The notes under the pieces: model-generated | What the model saw: only the letters and a program-made list of their open reading frames with translations | Told to the model about the DNA's origin: nothing | Database searches by the model: none | In this document: positions 56,225 to 64,000 of the stretch, in pieces | Numbering within the stretch: position 1 is the stretch's first letter | Layout: every line of letters starts with the position of its first letter | Made by a program: the position numbers and the translations under genes | Assembly: GCA_023935145.1 (NCBI GenBank) | Contig: CM043698.1 | Coordinates: forward strand, 19,533,001-19,597,000 | DNA length: 64,000 nt | Reading direction: 5' to 3' | DNA from: Bretschneidera sinensis | Lineage: Eukaryota > Streptophyta > Magnoliopsida > Brassicales > Akaniaceae

Positions 56225-57345
56225 GTGGTATCAGAGCCAAGGTTCAACGAGTTGGCAACCATTTCCGATTCTAACAACCAAGCTCATGATGTTCCCGAGA
56301 CCAGAGGGAGGGCAGCCAAGAAGGCTAGCTCGAAGGATATGCTGTCAAGCATGGATGCTCGCCTGGCTAAGGTGGAGTTAGTCGTGGGGGAAATACGGGA
56401 GAGGTTCGAGGATACCGATGGTAGCATCGAGGAGCTAACCTCCATGAGGGAGGATCTTCAGGGAGCGATGCAAGGTGCCCTTAACGTGACCGTAGACATG
56501 CTCACGCAGAAGAACAACACCTTGGAGGTCGTGGTTGTGTCCATGTGGGAAGAGATGGAAGAGCTCAAGCGGGAGCTCTTAGCTTACAAAGCAGCCGTCG
56601 GAGGTGGCATGCTTGCTATGACACCTAGTCATAGGGTAGATGTGCCGAAGCCAAAGGAGTTCAAAGGCATCCGAGCGGCGAAAGATGCAGACAACTTTCT
56701 TTGGGGCATGGAGCAATATTTTCGAGGGATGAACATCATCGACGATATGACCAAGGTAAATACTGCCTCTATGTATCTTGTCGATATTGCTCTATTATGG
56801 TGGTGACGTAGGTATGAGGGTGCTGCCATTATTACGGGGAAGAATTCCAGAGGGAATTTCACCAACAGTTTTATCCCGAGTATGCGGAAGATGAAGCACG
56901 AGCCAAACTGTGAAGGCTCACCCAACGTGGGGAAGTACGGGAGTATGTGCGAGAGTTTTCAGAACTCATGCTCCAGATTTCTGATCTTGGAGAGAAGAAG
57001 GCTCTCTTCTCCTTCATGGATGGCCTCAAACCATGGGCCAAGCAAGAGTTGCAAATGAGGGATGTCCAAGACCTCACTCGAGCCATGTCCGTGGCGAAAT
57101 CTTTGGTGGAGTTCAAACAAGAGAGATTCAACTCCTCCAAGAACAAGGGTAAAGGTGGGGCAGACAGAGACAGGCATCAGAAGGGTGGTCCGGGGAAACC
57201 ACTCGTTCACAAGTGGAAGTATGCCAAAGAAGGGGACAAGAAAAAAGAACCATTAGCATGCTTCTTGTGTGAAGATCCTCATCGGGTACGAGATTGCCCG
57301 AAACGAACCAAGATCGCTGCCATCGCCAGAGAAGAGGGGAAACAG
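56225..57345 (+). pseudogene. Chromovirus gag
   Basis: 56225-56806 encodes a coiled-coil-rich region (MDARLAKVELVVGEIRERF; MWEEMEELKRELLAYKA) and the gag core VDVPKPKEFKGIRAAKDADN, ending in TGA after LLWW. It resumes after a frameshift near 56850 (REFSELMLQISDLGEK; LFSFMDGLKPWAKQEL) and has a knuckle [13 protein letters not shown]. Confidence 0.85.
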
Positions 57346-58553
57346 AGAGAGACACCCTTAAGCTTGGTTCTATCTTGCTCAACTCAATCAAAGCCAAAAG
57401 GTTTAGCAAGCAGAAGGGGCTTCTGTTTACAGACATCATGGTGGCTGGCACCAGAGTTAGTACTCTTGTAGACACCGGAGCTTCCGATCTCTTTGTGTCT
57501 GAGGAAATGTCCAAGAGATTACATCTTAAGGTGGAGAAAGGCAACGGATGGATAAGGACGGTCAACTCCAAGGAAGTCCCGACAATGGGTGTAGCACAAG
57601 GGGTGGAGCTACAACTTGGAGACTGGAAAGGCAAAAAAATCTTTGAGGTAATCCCACTTTACGATTACGACTTCGTAATCGGGCTAAATTTTCTTGATCG
57701 AATTAATGCCTTGCTAGTTCCATTTGCCAATTGTTTATGCATCCTTGATTCTCGATGCCAATGTCTCGTGCCGGTAAGACGAGACTCTGGCCAAGGTAGC
57801 CGAGTTCTATCGGCAATCCAACTAGCCAAGGGGGTGAGAAGGGATGAAGTCACCTACTTGGCCACCTTGAAATTGGAGGAGGTCCCAGAGTCCAAGGAAG
57901 AGACTCCTCTAGAGGTACTTGAGCTGCTAGAGTCATTTATGGATGTGATGCCCCCGGACTTGCCCAAGAAACTCCAACCTAAAAGAGAGGTGGATCACAA
58001 GATTGAGTTGGTATCTACTGCCCAACCACCAGCCAATACTCCATACCGAATGTCGCCTCCTGAGCTTGAGGAATTGAGGAGACAACTTAAGGAGTTGGTT
58101 GATGCGAGGTTTATGCGACTGTCTAAGGCACCCTACGGTGCACCAGTTTTGTTCCAAAAGAAGCATAATGGATCGATGAGGATGTGCATCGACTATAGAG
58201 CCCTTAACAAGCTCACAGTGAAGAACAAGTACCCCATCCCACTCATTGCAAACTTGTTTGATCAACTTGGGGATGCTAAATGGTTCACCAAGCTACATTT
58301 GAGATCGGGGTACTACCAAGTCCGGATAGCCGAGAGGGATGAGCCAAAGACAGCGTGTGTCACTCGTTATGGTTCTTACGAGTTTCTTGTGATGCCTTTC
58401 GGACTCACTAATGCTCCAGCAACTTTCTGCACCCTAATGAACAAGGTACTCCAACCCTTTCTAGATCGCTTTGTGGTTGTTTACCTTGGTGATATTGTTA
58501 TCTATAGTCGATCTCTAGAGGAGCATGTGAGGCACTTGAGACAGGTATTCTAA
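57294..58553 (+). pseudogene. Chromovirus protease and reverse transcriptase, active site lost
   Basis: The protease motif [11 protein letters not shown] has its Asp at codon 57471-57473. RT motifs follow: [31 protein letters not shown] and [10 protein letters not shown]. In working Ty3 RTs these last two read K-L-D-L and Y-L-D-D. Here the motif A Asp is His (codon 58296-58298) and the first Asp of YLDD is Gly (58488-58490), so two catalytic metal ligands are gone. The frame ends at TAA 58551-58553. Confidence 0.88.
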
Positions 58554-59562
58554 GTTTTGAGAGAGAACGAGCTCTATGTGAAGAAAGAGAAGTGTCCATT
58601 TGCCCAACATGAGGTACTATTCCTTGGCCACATAGTAGGTGGAGGAAAGGTTCGGATTGAAGAGGGCGAGATCCATACCATCGTTGATTGGAGGCCACCA
58701 ACCAAGTGTTACAGAGTTTAGATCGTTTCTTGGGTTGGCGAACTATTTTCGGTGTTTCATCAGAGGCTACTCAACCATCACCATACCCTTGACAGATATG
58801 CTCAAGAAGGGGAGAGTGTAGGAATGAAGTTCAGTGTGCCAGGGGGCCTTTGAGCAGCTGAAACGGGCAATCACAGAAAAACCAGTCCTTGCCCTACCGA
58901 ATCATACCAGGCCTTATAAGATCCACACAGATGCATCCGGCTTTGCCATTGGAGGGGTCCTGATGCAAGATGGTCATCCGATTGCTTTTGAGAACCGAAA
59001 GCTCAATGAGACCGAGCGACAGTACACGGTTCAAGAGAAAGAAATGATGGTCGTGGTTCATTGCTTGCGCACGTGGAGGCACTATCTTTTGGGGTCTAAG
59101 TTTGTGGTGAAGACCGACAATGTGGCCACAAGCTACTTTCAAACTCAGAAGAAGCTTTCTCCCAAGCAAGCCCGATGGCAAGATTTTCTTGTCGAGTTTG
59201 ATTTTGTGTTAGAGTACAAGCCAAGAAAGACCAACACAGTAGCAGATGCACTAAGCCGAAAGGTAGAGTTTGCTGTCATTAGCCGACCATAGGGGTCCTT
59301 GGTGGATCACATTAAGGAGGGATTATCCCATTACCCGACCGCCGAGTCTTTGATGGAGTGTGCCACAAAAGGGAAGACTAAGAGGTTATGGCTAGAGGGA
59401 GACTTGCTCTATACCAAGGGGAATCGGTTATATGTGCCGCTTCATGGGAAGTTGCGAAAAGAGGTGATGCAAGAGTGCCACAATTCAAAGTGGGCTGGTC
59501 ACCCGGGTGTGCACCGCACCCTAGCACTTGTGGAGGAACACTGCTACTGGCCACACTTGTGA
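58554..59562 (+). pseudogene. Chromovirus RT end and RNase H
   Basis: The thumb region (NELYVKKEKCPFAQHEVLFL), a frame change near 58650, [17 protein letters not shown], a stop at 58819, then RNase H with IHTDASGFAIGGVLMQDG and ADALSRKVE. Stops at 59290 and 59560. The integrase zinc region starts within 59299-59562 (HNSKWAGHPGVHRTL). Confidence 0.8.
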
Positions 59563-60506
59563 GATGAAATTGAAGCCTATGTGAAGACTTATCTTGTGTG
59601 TCAACAAGACAAGGTAGAGCAAAAGCTACTTGGGGGTCTCTTGGAGCCATTGCCAATTCCGGAGCGGTCATGGGAGAGTCTCTCCATGGATTTCATTGTG
59701 GGGCTACCCAAGAGTGATGGATTTGAGAGCATCATGGTTGTGGTGGATCGGTTTTCCAAGTATGAGACTTTCATTCCGGCTACCAAAGAGTGTCCAGTAG
59801 AGGAGGCAGCCCGATTGTTTCTCAAGCACGTGGTGAAGTATTTGGGTGTACTACAGTCCATCGTTAGTGATCGAGATGGACGGTTCACAGGACGATTCTA
59901 GACAAAATTTTCAAGTTGCTCGGATCGGATCTAAACTTCTCCACTAGTATGCACCCCCAAACTGATGGACAGACTGAGCGGGTGAATGCTTTGTTAGAGA
60001 CATATCTCTGACACTATGTGAGTGCCTCGCAATGAGATTGGCCGAAGTTACTAGATGTGGCTCAGTTTTCCTATAATTTGCAAAGGAGTGAGGCCACCAA
60101 CCAAAGTGCCTTCGAGATTATGTTGGGACAGCAGCCTCACACTCCAAGTACTATTGTTGTGGGTTACACGGGGTCAACTCCAGCAGCATATAAGTTTGCC
60201 AAGGCATGGCAAGAGCAAACTGACTTGGCTCGAGTTTGCCTACATAAGGCAGCTAAGCGTTCCAAGAAGTGGGTTGATCGTAAGAGACGGGATGTGCAGT
60301 ACCAAGTGGGAGATTATGTGCTTGTGAAGCTACATTTGGTACTTCGCATCAAGGGGATCCATAAAGCATTGGTGCGCAGATATGAGGGACCTTTCAGATA
60401 TCTTCGGAGGGTAGGCAATGTGGCCTACAAACTTGAGCTACCATCCAGGCTCAAGGTGCACACGGTCTTCCATGTGAGTATGTTGAAGCCATTTCACGAA
60501 GACTAA
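59563..60506 (+). pseudogene. Chromovirus integrase
   Basis: YLVCQQDK completes the HHCC finger; the core has SMDFIVGLPKS and IVSDRDGRF, then a TAG at 59899-59901 and frameshifts before the segment 60057-60506 with NLQRSEATNQSAFE, YQVGDYVLVKLH and VFHVSMLKPFHED. Confidence 0.8.
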
Positions 60507-60546
60507 GATGATCCGGATCGAGGTGAGTCACAGCGAGCCCCTATAG

Positions 60547-60711
60547 GAGTATGATAGAGACATTGAGAGCATAATGGTAGATCGAGTCTTGAGACGGAAG
60601 TACTATAAGCTGAGGCATGAGTACTTGATACGATGGAAGGGACAACCCGACAGTGAGACTAGTTGGGAACCAGTCAAGGTCTTGTGGCAATTCCAGACGA
60701 GGATCGACTAG
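60547..60711 (+). pseudogene. Chromodomain of the gypsy element
   Basis: 54 codons: YDRDIESIMVDRVLRR, EYLIRWKGQPDSETSWEPV and LWQF, ending TAG 60709-60711. The aromatic positions (Tyr, Trp, Trp) of the chromodomain are present. In chromoviruses this module steers integration toward particular chromatin. Separated from the integrase frame by a stop and frame change near 60505. Confidence 0.8.
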
Positions 60712-61240
60712 TTTCAGGCCGAGAGTGCGACGAGGACGTCGCCAGATTGAGTGGGGGAGAATGTTACGACCCGCGTAAAAACTGCGTGTTCGAGGGTTTC
60801 CTAGTGCCCCTTTGATTATAATGTACAGCCTTATATTGCACATGCACTACATGGTAGTACTGTACAACATTCTAATGCACATGCATTACATAGTATTACC
60901 TTGTACTATTGTACTACACTTGTAGTACACTTGTACTACACTTAGAATTGCATAGGATCGTGACACATGGCAAGATGATAGCCATGGATGTAAGGGAGCT
61001 CTCCCTATATAAGGGGGTTTCCCCCTCACTTGTAATTCACTCATTCTTTCATTCAAGCAATAACAAGCTCTCAAGCTTTGTCTCATATTCTCTCTCTAGT
61101 GTGGGCTATTTTCTTTGAGCGGGTCTATTTTCTCATATGCTCTTGAGTAGACAAGAGGAAGACTAACTTAGGCATTTCCATGGAGGTGTTTCCGAGCCTA
61201 AGGTCGCACGGTTAGCAACTTAAGCTTGCAGCCCGTGACA

Positions 61241-63626
61241 CATGCATCCGGCTAAATACCCAAGGTCACTCCCCCTTAAAGAAAGTGGATATGACGAGGG
61301 TGCGAATTACAATGAGGACTCATATATCCGGCTCAATACCCAATTCCACTCCTCTTATAGAAGGCGGATATGGTGAAGGTTTGGATTACGATGAGTAAGC
61401 ATGTGGAATCGAGAGGAACCTACCAAGTCTAATACGAACTCTTTATAAGTAGTAAGGAGGCTCCCATGAAGGGTGCGCTTTTAATATATTAGACAATGAG
61501 TCATTTGATATCCAAGCACGAAGTAAGAATGACGGGCAAGGAATTGCCATTTGACCTTGAAAATGGTCAAATCCCTTTTCATTGGTCTGCATAAGAAATT
61601 CTAGAGCTCGAGAGATTTCGGTGCAAAAGAGTGAGGATTTAAAGCTCCATCTCTTACCTAGACCGAAGTCATTATTACCATACACTAATAATAAATACAA
61701 ACACACATTTTACAATTTATATTCAAACAAAATGACACAAACTATCAAACTTAAAATAATACGGTAAAAGTAAGTGCGGTAAATATAAGCATTTAAAGGA
61801 AAAGAATTACTTTAACTATGAAACAAAGAAAACATTAAACTAACTTGTAGAGTATGGATTAAAAATGGAAAGTAAGTTAAAATGTACACATTTAAACCAG
61901 GTGGATTAGTTCTAAGTGTGTGCGGCTAAGTGTACGTGTGTGAGGGGTGTGCGCAAAAATATGCACATGTGTGCAAGTGTGTGGGATAATGTGCACATGT
62001 GTCAAGTGTGTGAGATAGTGTGCACATGTGTGCAAGTGTGTGGGATAATGTGCACATGTGTGCAAGTGTGTGGGATAATGTGCACATGTGTCAAGTGTAT
62101 GAGATAGTGTGCACATGTGTGCAAGTGTGTGATATAGTGTGCACGTGTGTGCAAGTGTGTGAGAAAAAGTGTGCACGTGAGTGCATGTGTGTGTTGGTTT
62201 GAATTATATGGATTGAAACTAAGCTAATTAAACTCAAGCAAATTAAATTTAGAGATTAAACTAAATAAATTAAAGTAAACTACTTTAGAGAACATATAAA
62301 AAAATAATTAATAACATTTTCAAGGTGGTTTGAAAACATAAACCATGCTAACAAATTATTTTAAAAAAAGAAGAAGCTTAACCAACCTTCTTTGGCTAAG
62401 GAAAAATTTTCACGTGAAGTGATAATCCTCGGAGATCCGCATGTTCTAGTGAACTTGATAAAGTTAGAAGATTGATCTGATCGAAGATTAGAAAACCAAA
62501 TATAAATGGTGTGACCGAAATTAGTGAAGAACTTTCTCTAGTTCTTCTCCTTTGTTTCACTCTTCGTTTTTTCTCTCTTGTGTTTGTTTTTCTCTCTTTG
62601 CTATCTTTCTATTCTTCTCTCTCTTTTTTCTCTTGCTCTCTTCTTCCTTTCTCTCCTTTTTTGCATTACTTTGGCTTATTGTTGTGTTGCTTTTTTTTTT
62701 TTTGTTCAACAAATTAGGTATTTATAGGAGTAAAGGTTTGCCAAAAAAAAATAATGAGTGAATAGGAAGGTGCATAGTTGACTATGATAATGGAGGTAAG
62801 TGAAGTGCTTAATAATGAAAAAAAGGAAGAGGGAATTTTTGTTTTTTATGAGGTATTCTTAGATGGAGGAAGATGTCATCTTTTGTGGAGAAAAATAAAA
62901 TAAAAATTAACAAGTCGAAGAGAATATATGGTTGGCCATGATCGGAGAGAATATATGGTTGGTCATGATAATGGGGTGATATGAAATGTTACTTTTGATG
63001 TGGTTATGTATTTAATAATAAAAAGAAGAAGAAGAAGGAATTTTTGTTTTTTTAATAGATGTCATTGTGGGAAGGAAGATGCTTTTTTTTTTTTTTTTTG
63101 TGGAGGAGAAAACAATAAAAAAATAATAAGTGGGAGAATACATGTTTGGCCATTATAATGGGTGAGGTGAAGTGAAACTTTTGATGTGGTGAATGTGCAT
63201 TTAATAATGCAAAAAATAAAAGAGAATTTTTAGATATTTTTGGAGAGAGGAAGACGTATTTTTTTTTCCTGTACAAATGAGAGAAGCTGTCTTGAAAATT
63301 TAAACCAATCAAAATGTGGCAAGTGGTGGGGAAAATTGGAAGTAGACTATCAAAATTAGAAGTTTTATTGAGTTTGAAATATGAGCCAAAATTGTTTGGA
63401 TTATGAAAGATCCATAGGTTTTAGTGAGTTTTGGATTGGTTGAATTAAATAGGGTTCAATGGATTTAAACTCAAAATGAATTTAATAGATTGAACAAAAA
63501 TGACTTGTAATTGGTTATACTCTTTAATGAAAACCAAATTTCTGCATTTACTAAATCGTGTATTAAGATAAAAAAAATCCACAAATGGTCCATTCAAAAA
63601 TTTTGAAACGAAAATGAGTGTCTACA
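61241..63626 (-). mobile_element. Palindrome right arm, long LTR in inverse orientation
   Basis: Continues the LTR interrupted at 55741. It runs to the LTR 5' terminus TGTAGACACTCATTTTCG (inverse, 63626-63609). Together with 55708-55741 the LTR is about 2.4 kb, its full length. Corresponds to 51200-49140 in the left arm. Confidence 0.78.
61915..62200. repeat. 30-bp minisatellite inside the LTR
   Basis: About eight units of GTGCACATGTGTGCAAGTGT plus GTGGGATAAT. The same region of the left arm (50385-50520) has fewer, more diverged units. Confidence 0.85.
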
Positions 63627-63811
63627 ATAATGTTTAAATGGGTTATACAATTAATTGAAACCACAAATATTGTTATGTATGAAAAAAAAACTAAAGATTT
63701 ATATGAAAATTAGTCAAATCATAGGTTTATGCATGTATTTTAGCCTTAAATTAAAGATGATATGAACAATAATGTTCAAACATCATATGGATCAACTCTC
63801 ATACACACAAC
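63627..63811. other. Junction sequence before defensin D
   Basis: From about 63750 (AGATGATATGAACAATAATGTTC) it matches the 3' flank of defensin A (26165 onward). Confidence 0.6.
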
Positions 63812-63981
63812 TTAACAATCCTTAGTGCAAAAGCATCGACGACGAAAACCTCGGCAATGTCCTCCTGTAAAGCCTTCTGTTTCGCAAACATGAGCGCAAT
63901 TGCTCTTTATCAGGCATAGTCCCCTGAACAGATGGCTCTTTGACTCGCATATCCTTGCCTCCACCACCATCGGCCCTATCT
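63812..63981 (-). CDS. Plant defensin D, exon 2 only (window edge)
   Basis: A complete second exon after the acceptor AACAG/AGATAG at 63983/63981, in the same phase as A-C. It encodes EIGPMVVEA, then the mature region starting RICESKSH, with [24 protein letters not shown] and the end TKDC. All eight cysteines are in place, there are no stops, and the TAA is at 63812-63814. It differs from A-C at many positions, so it is an older paralogue. Exon 1 should lie just beyond the right edge. Confidence 0.88.
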
Positions 63982-64000
63982 CTGTTCCATAAATATCAGA

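Larger units (their letters stand above)
55742..61240 (+). mobile_element. Ty3/gypsy chromodomain retrotransposon
   Basis: The 5' LTR is 55742-56223 and the 3' LTR 60762-61240; both run TGT(C/T)ACGACCCGCG to GCCCGTGACA and differ at few positions, so the insertion is fairly young. PBS AGTGGTATCAGAGCC after the 5' LTR, PPT GTGGGGGAGA (60751-60760). Domains in order: gag, protease, RT, RNase H, integrase, chromodomain, the order of plant chromoviruses. CATG occurs at both junctions (55738-55741, 61241-61244), splitting a GGGACCCATGCAT site kept intact in the other arm. Multiple stops. Confidence 0.93.

Noticed and set aside
55866..61086. A repeated 66-codon minus-strand gene at both ends (55866-56066 and 60886-61086)
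   Set aside because: It is the same open frame in the two LTRs of the chromodomain element.
61892..62202. Cys/His-rich small proteins on both strands
   Set aside because: All are translations of a 30-bp minisatellite (GTGCACATGTGTGCAAGTGT-type) within an LTR.
62511..62761. Phe/Leu/Ser-rich membrane protein
   Set aside because: Translation of a pyrimidine-rich tract that is the inverse of the LTR purine-rich leader (matches 49920-50040).

Overview
The window is nuclear DNA from a eudicot plant. It is AT-rich, has GT-AG introns, and carries plant-specific genes: a METTL16/FIONA1-type RNA methyltransferase, a chloroplast-type DnaJ11 protein, gamma-thionin-fold defensins and a NACK-type kinesin tail. 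It is also crowded with plant retrotransposons. The species cannot be named from sequence alone. No bacterial-style operon, CRISPR array, rRNA gene or intact tRNA gene was seen.

Layout. 1-9149: a small DnaJ gene on the minus strand (1553-1888), then repeats. These include a MULE-type MITE with a perfect 10-bp target duplication (4651-5565) and an array of a miniature LTR retrotransposon (TRIM, 6160-7280) with one LTR inverted, bounded by a single 5-bp target duplication. 9150-24721: the one large intact gene, a FIONA1/METTL16 homologue of eight exons (497 codons). Its first intron is 12 kb and holds a fold-back element cut by a MULE, plus a non-autonomous LTR element (12064-21133) that itself holds a decayed Ty1/copia element (15051-20333).

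25470-49140: tandem segmental duplication. The unit is 'FIONA1 3' portion plus defensin'. Defensin A (26225-26623), B (37775-38180) and C (46794-47193) are intact two-exon genes on the minus strand, and a fourth (D, exon 2 at 63812-63981) starts at the right edge. The second FIONA1 copy (35792-36843) has only exons 2-4. Because the blocks are paralogous, several insertions have an 'empty site' elsewhere in the same window, which orders events: the 12-21 kb LTR element came before the duplication; the copia element, a 3.8-kb LINE (39485-43326) and probably an Athila-like fragment (44586-46765) came after it.

49140-63626: a very large inverted repeat built from a Ty3/gypsy element with a long LTR (about 2.4 kb; Ogre/Tat-like, tentative). 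The arms meet at a short hairpin near 54.8 kb. The left arm is interrupted by about 2.1 kb of host genes (a kinesin-7 C-terminal fragment and a small membrane-protein exon). The right arm is interrupted by a chromodomain Ty3/gypsy element (55742-61240) whose reverse transcriptase has lost two catalytic aspartates.

Working together: the likely functional host genes are the DnaJ gene, FIONA1 and the defensin cluster. Everything else looks like mobile-element debris or duplication by-products. I see no clearly new multi-gene system. The most unusual items are the TRIM array with an inverted LTR, the defensin/FIONA1 duplication with strong divergence of defensin B, the host-gene segment flanked by repeats of one retroelement leader, a local G-to-A cluster in one LTR, and the DnaJ gene whose plastid-targeting leader is out of frame.
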